Shown: piece by piece, positions 20,301 through 25,221 of the stretch
Layout: the number at the start of each line of letters is the position of its first letter
Numbering within the stretch: position 1 is the stretch's first letter
Assembly (NCBI RefSeq): GCF_001855555.1
Contig: NZ_MKCT01000036.1
Location: forward strand, 1 to 35,795
Direction: 5' to 3'
Source: Chromobacterium sphagni
GTDB taxonomy: Bacteria; Pseudomonadota; Gammaproteobacteria; Burkholderiales; Chromobacteriaceae
Length of the DNA: 35,795 bases
Program-made: the position numbers and the translations under genes
The notes under the pieces: model-generated
Databases searched by the model: none
What the model saw: the letters and a program-made list of their open reading frames with translations, nothing else
Told to the model about the DNA's origin: nothing

Positions 20301-23300
20301 CGGGATTCTGCACGCCGCCGGCGTGTTGCGGGACGGTTTCCTGCTGAACAAGCGGCAGGAGGATCTGCGCGCGGTGCTGGCGGCCAAGGTGGCCGGCCTG
20401 GTGAATCTGGACCAGGCGACGGCGGCGTTGCCGCTGTCGTTCCTGGTGGCGTTCTCGTCGACGGCGGCGGTGTACGGCAATGTTGGGCAGGGGGATTACG
20501 CCGGCGCCAACGGTTTCATGGACGGCTACGCGGTCTGGCGCAATCGCCTGGTGGAGCAGGGCGAGCGTCGGGGTCACACGCTGTCGATCAACTGGCCGTG
20601 GTGGTTGGAGGGCGGGATGCGGGTGGACGAGGCGACGGTGCGGCAGTGGCGCGATCGCGACGGTCTGGTGCCGCTGGAGACGCCGGCGGGCGTGGCGGCG
20701 TTCTACGGCGCGCTGGCCAGCGGGGAGGCCCAGGTTTGCGTGCTGTCGGGCCTGGCGCCGGTGCCGGCCATGCCGTCTAGGCCGGCGGTGGCGGTGTCGG
20801 CAGTGGTGGTCGACGATGCCGGCGCCGAGCTGTGGGCGAAAGCGGCGCTGTATTTCAGAAAGCTGCTGGCCTCAAGCCTGAAGTTGTCGCTGGACCGGAT
20901 CGAGATGGATGCTCCGTTCGAAAAATACGGCATCGATTCGGTGCGGGTGATGCAGCTCACCGCTGAGCTGGAGAAGCATTTCGGCCCCTTGTCCAAGACC
21001 TTGTTTTTCGAGCATCAGGACATCGAATCGCTGAGCCGGCATTTCATCGCCGCGCATTCCCGGCGGCTGATCGATGTGCTGGGGATGGCGGCGCCGGCGG
21101 CGTCCGGCGCGCAGGCGCCCGTCATGCCTCAGCCTGTCCTGCCGTCCTCTCCTTATCCGATGGCGTCTTTCCATCCGCGGATGATGAGCGCGCCGGTTCA
21201 GCGCCGGCACGAGGTCGCCATCATAGGCCTGAGCGGCCGCTATCCGCAGGCGCCGGACCTGGACGCGTTCTGGGACAATCTGCAGTCCGGCCGAGATTGC
21301 GTCGGCGAGATCCCGGCCGAGCGCTGGGACTATCGGCGCTACTTCGACGAGCGCAAGGGCACGGCCGGCAAGAGCTATAGCAAATGGGGCGGCTTCCTGG
21401 ACGGCGTCGACCAGTTCGATCCGCTGTTCTTCAACATCTCGCCGCGGGACGCGCAGTTCATGGACCCGCAGGAGCGGCTGTTCCTGCAATGCGCCTACCA
21501 GACGCTGGAGGACGCCGGCTATACCCGCGAATCGCTGAAGGCCTTGTCAGGGGAGTGCGGTGTATTCGTCGGCGTGATGTATGAGGAATATCAGTTGTAT
21601 GGCGCCCAAGCCCAGATGACGGACAGGGCGTACGCGCTGAACGGCAATCCGGCGTCCATCGCCAACCGCGTGTCGCATTTCTTCAGTCTGCATGGCCCCA
21701 GCCTGGCGGTGGACACCATGTGCTCATCGTCGCTGACGGCCATCCATCTGGCTTGCCATAGCTTGGAGCGGGGCGAGTGCGCTCTGGCCATCGCCGGCGG
21801 CGTCAATGTTTCCGTCCATCCCAACAAGTATCTGGTCCTGAGCCAGGGGCAGTTCGTCTCCAGCAAGGGGCGTTGCGCCAGCTTCGGCGCCGGCGGCGAC
21901 GGCTATGTGCCCGGCGAAGGCGTCGGCGCGGTGCTGCTGAAGCCGCTGGCGCGGGCCGAGGCGGACGGCGATCGGATCCACGGGGTGATCAAAAGCAGCG
22001 GCATCAACCACGGCGGCAAGACCCACGGCTACACCGTGCCCAACCCGGCGGCGCAGCGCCAGCTGATCGTCGATGCGATCGCCCGGGCCGGCATAGACGC
22101 GCGGGCGATCAGCTATGTCGAGGCGCACGGCACCGGCACCGAGCTGGGCGACCCGATAGAGGTGGCGGGGCTGAGCCAGGCCTTCCAGGCGCAGACGGCG
22201 GACACCCAGTTCTGCGCGCTGGGCTCGGTGAAATCCAATATCGGCCACGGCGAAAGCGCGGCGGGGATCGCCGGGCTGACCAAGGTGCTGCTGCAGATGC
22301 GGCACGGCCAGTTGGCGCCCAGCCTGCATGCCGACACGCTGAACCCGCACATCGACTTCGCGGGCAGTCCGTTCTTCGTGCAGCGCGAGCTGCAGGAGTG
22401 GAAGCGTCCGTTGCTGACGGTGGACGGCGTCGAGCGGGAGTATCCGCGAATCGCCGGCATCTCGTCCTTCGGCGCCGGCGGGGCCAACGCGCATGTGATC
22501 GTCGAGGAATATGTCGACCGCCGGTCGTGGCCGGCGATTGCCGGGCCGGCGGCCATCGTGCTGTCGGCGCGGACCGAGGCGGAGTTGCGGACGCGGGCGC
22601 AGCAGTTGCTGGCGGCGATAGGGGGCTGGGGCGAGGGCGATCTGGCGTCGGTGGCGGCGACGCTGCAGCTGGGTCGGGAGGCGATGGAGCATCGGCTGGC
22701 GCTGCTGGTGGACGGCATCGGCGAGCTGGCGGGCAAGCTGGAAGCGCATCTGCGCGGCGATGCGGAAGTGGAGGGTCGCTGGCAGGGCGAGGTGAGGCGA
22801 GGCAAGGACGGGTTGGCGGTATTCGCCGAGGATGAGGACCTGAGCCTCGCGCTTGAGGCCTGGATGGGCAAGAAGAAGTATGACCGCTTGCTGGAGCTGT
22901 GGGTGAAAGGGCTGGCGCTGGACTGGGGTCGGCTGTATCCGCAGGGTCTGCCGGCGCGGATCTCCTTGCCGGGCTACCCGTTCAAGCGCGAGCGCTACTG
23001 GGTCGCGGCTGCGGAGACGGCGGCGGTCGAGACGGCGCGGCGGCTGCATCCGCTGGTGCACGAGAACGCCTCCACCGTGTATCGGCAGCGCTTCAGCAGC
23101 GTTTTCGGCGGCGGCGAGTTCTTCCTGACGGACCACGTGGTGCAAGGCCAGCGGGTGCTGCCGGGGGTGGCCTATCTGGAAATGGCGCGCGAGGCGGCGC
23201 GGATGGCGATGCGGCGGGACGACGAGGCCGAGCCGGCGATCGCGCTCAGCCACGTGATGTGGAGCCAGCCCATCGTTCAGGATGAGGCGCCGGCGCGGGT

Positions 23301-25221
23301 GCATATCGACCTGTCGGCGCAGGCGGACGGCCAGCTGCGTTTCGAGATTCACAGCGTCGATGGCGCCGGCGCGCGGGTGGTGCATTCGCAGGGTTATGCG
23401 CGGGCGGTGGAAGCGGGGCCGGCACCGAGGCTGGATCTCGCCGGCCTGTTGGCCGGCTGCGACAGCGTGCTGGAGGCGGAGCAGTGCTACGCTGCCTTCG
23501 ACGCGATGGACATCCGCTATGGGCCGGGGCACAGGGCGCTGCTGCGAGTGCACGGCGGCGCCGACGCAGGCGGGCGCTACGCGCTGGGCCAGCTGTCGTT
23601 GCCGAGCGCGGCGGCGGCCGACGGCTATGCGCTGAATCCGGGGCTGTTGGACAGCGCGCTGCAGGCGATGATAGGCCTGAACGCCGGCGGCGGCCTGCTG
23701 CTGCCGTTCGCGCTGGAAGGACTGCAGGTGTTCGCCGCCAGTCCGGCGGCGGGCTATGTGCTGGTGCGCGAGGCGGCCGGCGGCGGAGCAGGCGTGCGCA
23801 AGCTGGACCTGGACGTGTGCGACCAGGACGGCGCGGTCTGCGTGAGGCTGCAAGGCTTGAGCAGTCGGGCGCGGCGCGAATCCGGCGTGCAATTGCTGGC
23901 GCGGCGCTGGCGGCGCCGACCGGCGGCGCAGGTCGAGGCGGCGGCGCAGCGCTGGCTGCTGGTGGACGCGGCGTGGGAGGGCGAGCTGGACCGCGTGCGG
24001 GCGGCGTGGCCGGCGGCGCGGATTTCGGTGTTGCGGCGCCGGGGCGACGGCGCGGCGGACGATTACGGCTCGGCGCTGGAGCAAGTGCTGGCGCTGGTGC
24101 AGGCCATGCTGCGCGAGCGCACATCGGAGGCCGCGCTATTGCAAGTGCTGCTGCGGTCGGACGCCGGCGACTGGATGGTGGGGGTGTCGGGGCTGCTGAA
24201 GAGCGCCGGGCGGGAGAATCCGCGACTGTCGGCGCAAGTGATAGAGCTGGAGCCGGGCGGCGACCTGCTGGCGGCGGTGCGGGACAACGCCGGCGGGGAG
24301 GCGGAGCGGGAGATCCGCTATCTGGACGGCGAGCGGCACTGCGGAGCGCTGGAAAAGCTGCCGGCCAGCGGTGGCGGCCCGCTGCCGTGGAAGGAAGGCG
24401 GGGTGTATTGGATCACCGGCGGCGCCGGCGGTCTGGGCTGGATCTTCGCGCGGGAGATCGCGGAGCGGCTGACGCGGGCGACGCTGGTGCTGAGCGGGCG
24501 CTCGGTCTTGAGCGACGAGCGCCGGCGGGAGCTGGCGGCGCTGGGGACGGCGGGGGTGACGGTGGAATACCGTCAACTGGATGTGGCCGACGGCGCGGCG
24601 GTGCGGGAGACGATCGCGGGGGTGCTGGCGGCGCATGGTCGGCTGGACGGGATTCTGCACGCCGCCGGCGTGTTGCGGGACGGTTTCCTGCTGAACAAGC
24701 GGCAGGAGGATCTGCGCGCGGTGCTGGCGGCCAAGGTGGCCGGCCTGGTGAATCTGGACCAGGCGACGGCGGCGTTGCCGCTGTCGTTCCTGGTGGCGTT
24801 CTCGTCGACGGCGGCGGTGTACGGCAATGTTGGGCAGGGGGATTACGCCGGCGCCAACGGTTTCATGGACGGCTACGCGGTCTGGCGCAATCGCCTGGTG
24901 GAGCAGGGCGAGCGTCGGGGTCACACGCTGTCGATCAACTGGCCGTGGTGGTTGGAGGGCGGGATGCGGGTGGACGAGGCGACGGTGCGGCAGTGGCGCG
25001 ATCGCGACGGTCTGGTGCCGCTGGAGACGCCGGCGGGCGTGGCGGCGTTCTACGGCGCGCTGGCCAGCGGGGAGGCCCAGGTTTGCGTGTTGTCGGGTCT
25101 GGCGCCGGAACCTGAGCCCGAGACTTTAAGCGCGGGCGCGGATCCTTATTCGGATCTGATCGCAAAAATCGTCGCCGGCGTTCTGGACGAAAACGAACTG
25201 CGGGAGTGGCTTCTGGCATGA
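5383..25221 (+). CDS. Trans-AT polyketide synthase, modules 1-5 (module 5 lacks its ACP)
   Basis: This is a 6612-aa modular PKS starting at ATG 5383, which overlaps the amidotransferase stop. An open frame continues upstream, but that stretch is amidotransferase sequence in another frame. Domain order: KS1-ACP-ACP-ER, KS2-KR-ACP, KS3-DH-KR-ACP, KS4-DH-KR-ACP, KS5-DH-KR. All five KSs keep the Cys-His-His triad (C176, C1411, C2549, C3998, C5447) and none is followed by an AT, as expected for the trans-AT class. The KSs are followed by a flanking/docking subdomain ending near an LPxYPFxxxRxW motif. The last about 40 residues after KR5 look like a docking segment, and the missing module-5 ACP opens the next protein. 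Modules 3-5 come from a 4,347-bp tandem repeat with almost no divergence. The stop overlaps the next start (ATGA, 25218-25221). Confidence 0.95.
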   Translation: MKSKRRVAPAASAQDEIAVIGLGCRFPQAENPLVFWDNLLQGKSAIGPVPEGRWRDPERAQPFRGGFIAEADCFDAMFFKISPKEAELMDPQQRILLEVLWHTMEDAGIRPSTLAGRKVGVFMGVCNNDYADLLNEYGRYETGLYGSTGTSGSILSNRVSFVYDLRGPSVTVDTACSSSLVAVHMAVKALRAGECEAALAGGANICWSQSRFLAFGSAGMLSPDGVCRTFDAQANGYVRGEGAGAVLLKPLSQAIRDGNPVYGLIKGGAINHGGRTRGLTVTSPEQQSRLLLDAYGDAGVPLDTVGYIEVHGTGTALGDPIEFLGLKQAFAAQAASRAEVGLPVSQAAGYCALGAVKTNIGHLEAAAGIAGLIKVLLALKHRSLPANLNFQALNSLIKLDGSPFSIPIETRSWPAMAQGPDLLPRRAGVSAFGYGGAYAHLVVEEWEPAAEEAVAEPDGLPQLIVLSAPNIGRLRAQAASLAAFLSQDGGRMALADLAYSLQIGREAFAERLAIVVSDVSILIARLNAFAAGADQVDDGFRGKAAREAAPPADLAADAAGPAWALVAERWVAGAAIDWQRRLDGRQRRLKALPLYPFERRRHWAAPAEQAGRQALSPAAAEPARSGKIFLQPLVPAVDGEAGRVAGCQRAAAEARVDVARAVVPVSAVSVAADGERLAELVRVLTGSLAEALYMDVGELEADRPFSELGLDSIVGVEWSRAINKTFGLKLPATRLYDYPSIRRLADYLLSLLADAGAAGGATAEPPMAGAAGASAPDAGLSLAELEQALKASLAEALYMDPAEIDAERPFSELGLDSIVGVEWARAINKRYRLALPATRLYDYCSIRRLAAHLAQDCGVKHPQAAASAAGSGAAPADGDRALVVTTVHTLDEVELSAWRVPAPGRGEVAVAVRASAINFPDAMCVQGLYPTMPAYPFVPGFEVAGVVSRLGEGVDGIAVGDEVIALTGAGMGGHASQVNVPAANVIRKPANLSFEEACSLPVVFLTAHHAFEAARLSRGESVLIQTATGGCGLAAIQLARLRGAVVSGTSSKEDKLETLRRLGLEHVLNYRTAFDRELRKRTDGRGVDVVLNMLSGAAIQQGLNCLAPCGRYLEIAVQALRTSQPLDLSRLVENQSFHSIDLRRLALENGQAWAEAFAPLLRLFETSLLLPVVSRIYPLAKIKEALAFVASGKHIGKVVISHAAEQVIDRAEQCVQGMLDQWRRAAEAAGAALAAGGAKPASDDIAIIGVSGAFPGAKTLDEFWDMLAGGRDCISEVPARRWAMAGCYDPRPGTPGRSYSKWMGVLEEADCFDPLFFNISPFEAQWMDPQQRLFLEHGWSCIESAGIDPDSLSGSGCGVYVGCVQGEYGRAGGQAGLTAQGLMGGSSSILAARIAYHLNLKGPCLAIDTACSSSLVAIAEACDSLTLGRVDLALVGGVSVLAGPELHIMASDAGMLSSGGRCFTFDARADGFVPGEGVGVLLLKRLADALRDRDICHGVIKGWGVNQDGRTNGITAPSVSSQAALQKQVYQRFAIDPATISLVEAHGTGTKLGDPIEVEALTESFRSHTDRRGYCAMGSVKSNIGHLLAAAGVSGVIKTLLAMRHRMLPPTIHFSALNPHLALDDSPFYVNTELSPWPAPAGRPRRAAVSSFGFSGTNAHLVLEEAPPPPPWRSVAGSALIVLSAKTGEQLRAYAGRLADWLRAQPAVDLAALAHTLQSGRAALRHRLAFVGHSREQIADALADFAAGREVAQLAVGEAKPGAAARAAEMDAEPQRLAQDWVRGAVACWPTPAGGRPPRLSLPTYPFARERYWVAAAAESEESASKERASTVSLLARGWEAAAAGAARRFGQRRVLLDAACAGRAPARDAAGQALHCETLADGGNDAAERFGASLEHVFRQVQDLLRSGLEDGALLQVVLADDGEDGWLRQGLSGLLNSASLEHPGLQTQLIRVDPAADAGALAEALQAGAERPAQRELRHGRDGCRAATLRPLAAVGEPSLPWREGGVYLITGGLGGLGLLFAREILAQLQDATVILTGRSALDDGRRRQVAALGARVAYQALDVADGAAVQACVQGLLARHGRLNGVLHAAGVLRDGFLLNKRVDDLRAVLAPKVAGLVHLDRATAVQPLDFFAVFSSIAGVFGNVGQGDYASANAFMDAYAERRAAQVAAGARQGRTVSLCWPLWAEGGMRLDAAGEAALAAAGLTPLATRPGLDAFYRALAQHEHARLVVLSGDGALSRPAEPAPERHTEPAALQARTLRQLKKLFAGVTQVAVDRLDANEALECYGIDSVLITRLNRELESIFGGLSKTLWFEYRTLGALAAYLSAQRPEACLRWSGGETAAQPAAGPTAPMRREAMPAPTPTRPDGGAAIAIIGLSGRYPQARTLEQYWDNLQSGRDCISEIPVERWALDSFYCADPEQAVANGKSYSKWGGFVDGFAEFDPLFFNISPAEAEGMDPQERLFLQSCWDVLEDAGYTRERLARVHDGRVGVFAGITKTGFDLYGPALWRQGTAVFPHTSFSSVANRVSYFLNLNGPSLPIDTMCSSSLTAIHEACEHLRRDECELAIAGGVNLYLHSSNYVMLCMARMLSRDGQCRSFGAGGNGFVPGEGVGAVLLKPLARAEADGDRIHGVIKSSGINHGGKTHGYTVPNPAAQRQLIVDAIARAGIDARAISYVEAHGTGTELGDPIEVAGLSQAFQAQTADTQFCALGSVKSNIGHGESAAGIAGLTKVLLQMRHGQLAPSLHADTLNPHIDFAGSPFFVQRELQEWKRPLLTVDGVEREYPRIAGISSFGAGGANAHVIVEEYVDRRSWPAIAGPAAIVLSARTEAELRTRAQQLLAAIGGWGEGDLASVAATLQLGREAMEHRLALLVDGIGELAGKLEAHLRGDAEVEGRWQGEVRRGKDGLAVFAEDEDLSLALEAWMGKKKYDRLLELWVKGLALDWGRLYPQGLPARISLPGYPFKRERYWVAAAETAAVETARRLHPLVHENASTVYRQRFSSVFGGGEFFLTDHVVQGQRVLPGVAYLEMAREAARMAMRRDDEAEPAIALSHVMWSQPIVQDEAPARVHIDLSAQADGQLRFEIHSVDGAGARVVHSQGYARAVEAGPAPRLDLAGLLAGCDSVLEAEQCYAAFDAMDIRYGPGHRALLRVHGGADAGGRYALGQLSLPSAAAADGYALNPGLLDSALQAMIGLNAGGGLLLPFALEGLQVFAASPAAGYVLVREAAGGGAGVRKLDLDVCDQDGAVCVRLQGLSSRARRESGVQLLARRWRRRPAAQVEAAAQRWLLVDAAWEGELDRVRAAWPAARISVLRRRGDGAADDYGSALEQVLALVQAMLRERTSEAALLQVLLRSDAGDWMVGVSGLLKSAGRENPRLSAQVIELEPGGDLLAAVRDNAGGEAEREIRYLDGERHCGALEKLPASGGGPLPWKEGGVYWITGGAGGLGWIFAREIAERLTRATLVLSGRSVLSDERRRELAALGTAGVTVEYRQLDVADGAAVRETIAGVLAAHGRLDGILHAAGVLRDGFLLNKRQEDLRAVLAAKVAGLVNLDQATAALPLSFLVAFSSTAAVYGNVGQGDYAGANGFMDGYAVWRNRLVEQGERRGHTLSINWPWWLEGGMRVDEATVRQWRDRDGLVPLETPAGVAAFYGALASGEAQVCVLSGLAPVPAMPSRPAVAVSAVVVDDAGAELWAKAALYFRKLLASSLKLSLDRIEMDAPFEKYGIDSVRVMQLTAELEKHFGPLSKTLFFEHQDIESLSRHFIAAHSRRLIDVLGMAAPAASGAQAPVMPQPVLPSSPYPMASFHPRMMSAPVQRRHEVAIIGLSGRYPQAPDLDAFWDNLQSGRDCVGEIPAERWDYRRYFDERKGTAGKSYSKWGGFLDGVDQFDPLFFNISPRDAQFMDPQERLFLQCAYQTLEDAGYTRESLKALSGECGVFVGVMYEEYQLYGAQAQMTDRAYALNGNPASIANRVSHFFSLHGPSLAVDTMCSSSLTAIHLACHSLERGECALAIAGGVNVSVHPNKYLVLSQGQFVSSKGRCASFGAGGDGYVPGEGVGAVLLKPLARAEADGDRIHGVIKSSGINHGGKTHGYTVPNPAAQRQLIVDAIARAGIDARAISYVEAHGTGTELGDPIEVAGLSQAFQAQTADTQFCALGSVKSNIGHGESAAGIAGLTKVLLQMRHGQLAPSLHADTLNPHIDFAGSPFFVQRELQEWKRPLLTVDGVEREYPRIAGISSFGAGGANAHVIVEEYVDRRSWPAIAGPAAIVLSARTEAELRTRAQQLLAAIGGWGEGDLASVAATLQLGREAMEHRLALLVDGIGELAGKLEAHLRGDAEVEGRWQGEVRRGKDGLAVFAEDEDLSLALEAWMGKKKYDRLLELWVKGLALDWGRLYPQGLPARISLPGYPFKRERYWVAAAETAAVETARRLHPLVHENASTVYRQRFSSVFGGGEFFLTDHVVQGQRVLPGVAYLEMAREAARMAMRRDDEAEPAIALSHVMWSQPIVQDEAPARVHIDLSAQADGQLRFEIHSVDGAGARVVHSQGYARAVEAGPAPRLDLAGLLAGCDSVLEAEQCYAAFDAMDIRYGPGHRALLRVHGGADAGGRYALGQLSLPSAAAADGYALNPGLLDSALQAMIGLNAGGGLLLPFALEGLQVFAASPAAGYVLVREAAGGGAGVRKLDLDVCDQDGAVCVRLQGLSSRARRESGVQLLARRWRRRPAAQVEAAAQRWLLVDAAWEGELDRVRAAWPAARISVLRRRGDGAADDYGSALEQVLALVQAMLRERTSEAALLQVLLRSDAGDWMVGVSGLLKSAGRENPRLSAQVIELEPGGDLLAAVRDNAGGEAEREIRYLDGERHCGALEKLPASGGGPLPWKEGGVYWITGGAGGLGWIFAREIAERLTRATLVLSGRSVLSDERRRELAALGTAGVTVEYRQLDVADGAAVRETIAGVLAAHGRLDGILHAAGVLRDGFLLNKRQEDLRAVLAAKVAGLVNLDQATAALPLSFLVAFSSTAAVYGNVGQGDYAGANGFMDGYAVWRNRLVEQGERRGHTLSINWPWWLEGGMRVDEATVRQWRDRDGLVPLETPAGVAAFYGALASGEAQVCVLSGLAPVPAMPSRPAVAVSAVVVDDAGAELWAKAALYFRKLLASSLKLSLDRIEMDAPFEKYGIDSVRVMQLTAELEKHFGPLSKTLFFEHQDIESLSRHFIAAHSRRLIDVLGMAAPAASGAQAPVMPQPVLPSSPYPMASFHPRMMSAPVQRRHEVAIIGLSGRYPQAPDLDAFWDNLQSGRDCVGEIPAERWDYRRYFDERKGTAGKSYSKWGGFLDGVDQFDPLFFNISPRDAQFMDPQERLFLQCAYQTLEDAGYTRESLKALSGECGVFVGVMYEEYQLYGAQAQMTDRAYALNGNPASIANRVSHFFSLHGPSLAVDTMCSSSLTAIHLACHSLERGECALAIAGGVNVSVHPNKYLVLSQGQFVSSKGRCASFGAGGDGYVPGEGVGAVLLKPLARAEADGDRIHGVIKSSGINHGGKTHGYTVPNPAAQRQLIVDAIARAGIDARAISYVEAHGTGTELGDPIEVAGLSQAFQAQTADTQFCALGSVKSNIGHGESAAGIAGLTKVLLQMRHGQLAPSLHADTLNPHIDFAGSPFFVQRELQEWKRPLLTVDGVEREYPRIAGISSFGAGGANAHVIVEEYVDRRSWPAIAGPAAIVLSARTEAELRTRAQQLLAAIGGWGEGDLASVAATLQLGREAMEHRLALLVDGIGELAGKLEAHLRGDAEVEGRWQGEVRRGKDGLAVFAEDEDLSLALEAWMGKKKYDRLLELWVKGLALDWGRLYPQGLPARISLPGYPFKRERYWVAAAETAAVETARRLHPLVHENASTVYRQRFSSVFGGGEFFLTDHVVQGQRVLPGVAYLEMAREAARMAMRRDDEAEPAIALSHVMWSQPIVQDEAPARVHIDLSAQADGQLRFEIHSVDGAGARVVHSQGYARAVEAGPAPRLDLAGLLAGCDSVLEAEQCYAAFDAMDIRYGPGHRALLRVHGGADAGGRYALGQLSLPSAAAADGYALNPGLLDSALQAMIGLNAGGGLLLPFALEGLQVFAASPAAGYVLVREAAGGGAGVRKLDLDVCDQDGAVCVRLQGLSSRARRESGVQLLARRWRRRPAAQVEAAAQRWLLVDAAWEGELDRVRAAWPAARISVLRRRGDGAADDYGSALEQVLALVQAMLRERTSEAALLQVLLRSDAGDWMVGVSGLLKSAGRENPRLSAQVIELEPGGDLLAAVRDNAGGEAEREIRYLDGERHCGALEKLPASGGGPLPWKEGGVYWITGGAGGLGWIFAREIAERLTRATLVLSGRSVLSDERRRELAALGTAGVTVEYRQLDVADGAAVRETIAGVLAAHGRLDGILHAAGVLRDGFLLNKRQEDLRAVLAAKVAGLVNLDQATAALPLSFLVAFSSTAAVYGNVGQGDYAGANGFMDGYAVWRNRLVEQGERRGHTLSINWPWWLEGGMRVDEATVRQWRDRDGLVPLETPAGVAAFYGALASGEAQVCVLSGLAPEPEPETLSAGADPYSDLIAKIVAGVLDENELREWLLA
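5425..8985 (+). other. PKS module 1: KS - ACP - ACP (beta-branching pair) - ER
   Basis: KS1 spans residues 15-446 with Cys176, His311 and His362 (VDTACSSS, EVHGTGT, KTNIGH). Two similar ACPs follow, with phosphopantetheine Ser712 and Ser817, both in GLDSIVGVEW. Trp718 and Trp823 lie six residues after the serine, the known mark of ACPs that bind HMG-CoA-synthase cassettes. After the ACPs comes an MDR-type enoylreductase (about 879-1201) with INFPDAMCVQGLYPTMPAYP and the nucleotide-binding TGGCGLAA (from 1028). There is no KR, DH or recognisable Michael-branching domain. Expected chemistry: extend the starter, convert the beta-ketone to a branch, and let the ER saturate the new double bond. 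An ER placed after tandem branching ACPs is uncommon to my knowledge. Confidence 0.85.
9109..12390 (+). other. PKS module 2: KS - KR - ACP
   Basis: KS2 (residues 1243-1666, Cys1411) contains GGSSSILAARIAYHLNLKG, which resembles KSs that accept beta-branched chains and fits its place after module 1. KR2 has GGLGGLG at 2014-2020, FSSIAG, and Tyr2153 followed by YASAN, so it looks active. The Asp in HAAGVLRDG suggests a B-type, D-configured alcohol, an inference from general KR rules. The ACP serine is Ser2294 in YGIDSVLITRL, without the branching Trp. No DH is seen, so a beta-hydroxyl is expected. Confidence 0.85.
12505..16720 (+). other. PKS module 3: KS - DH - KR - ACP
   Basis: KS3 spans residues 2375-2812 (Cys2549 in DTMCSSS). 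Its N-terminal two thirds are unlike KS4/KS5, while the rest is virtually identical to them. This fits KS3 receiving a hydroxylated chain from module 2 and KS4/KS5 receiving enoyl chains. The DH has H3020 in HVVQGQRVLPG and D3192 in LLDSALQ, both catalytic motifs intact. The KR has GGAGGLG at 3448-3454 and Tyr3590 in GDYAGAN. The ACP serine is Ser3737 in YGIDSVRVMQL. The expected product is an alpha,beta double bond. Confidence 0.88.
13213..17559 (+). repeat. 4,347-bp tandem repeat, copy A
   Basis: The unit runs from the C-terminal third of KS3, through DH-KR-ACP and linker, to the N-terminal two thirds of KS4. GTGCCCGG starts at 13213 here and recurs at 17560, giving a period of 4,347 bp (1449 codons, in frame). 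Weaker likeness extends back to about 13185. By eye, copies A and B differ at only two bases: C/T at 13618 versus 17965 and C/T at 13635 versus 17982, both synonymous. Confidence 0.9.
16864..21067 (+). other. PKS module 4: KS - DH - KR - ACP, copy of module 3/5
   Basis: KS4 (residues 3828-4261, Cys3998) has GVMYEEYQLYGAQ and NKYLVLSQGQFVSSKGRC, which I associate with KSs accepting double-bonded chains. DH motifs fall at H4469 and D4641, the KR tyrosine at 5039 and the ACP serine at 5186. Each is exactly 1449 residues after its module-3 counterpart. The protein is indistinguishable from module 3 outside the KS N-terminus and from module 5 up to the end of the KR. It should add a second double bond. 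Confidence 0.88.
17560..21906 (+). repeat. 4,347-bp tandem repeat, copy B
   Basis: This is the middle copy, from the KS4 C-terminal third to the KS5 N-terminal two thirds. It differs from copy C at two bases that I could find: T/C at 18492 versus 22839 and A/G at 18597 versus 22944. Both changes are synonymous. Confidence 0.9.
21211..25108 (+). other. PKS module 5 (KS - DH - KR part), copy of module 4
   Basis: KS5 (Cys5447) matches KS4 residue for residue as far as I can see. The DH (H5918, D6090) and KR (Tyr6488) repeat those of modules 3 and 4. The likeness stops at the KR end near base 25108. There the ACP found in modules 3 and 4 is replaced by a short acidic tail (PEPEPETLS...) and the stop at 25221. 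The matching ACP is at the start of the next protein, so this is a split module. It should add the third double bond of a triene. Confidence 0.88.
21907..25108 (+). repeat. 4,347-bp tandem repeat, partial copy C (about 3.2 kb)
   Basis: The copy follows B from the KS5 C-terminal third to the KR5 end. Two C-to-T changes at 25090 and 25099 precede complete divergence at about 25109, where a protein C-terminus replaces the linker and ACP of the other copies. Confidence 0.9.

Noticed and set aside
13213-25108. Mobile element or CRISPR-type explanation for the repeats
   Set aside because: The repeat is in-frame PKS coding sequence with module periodicity. No transposase, terminal inverted repeats or target duplications are seen.
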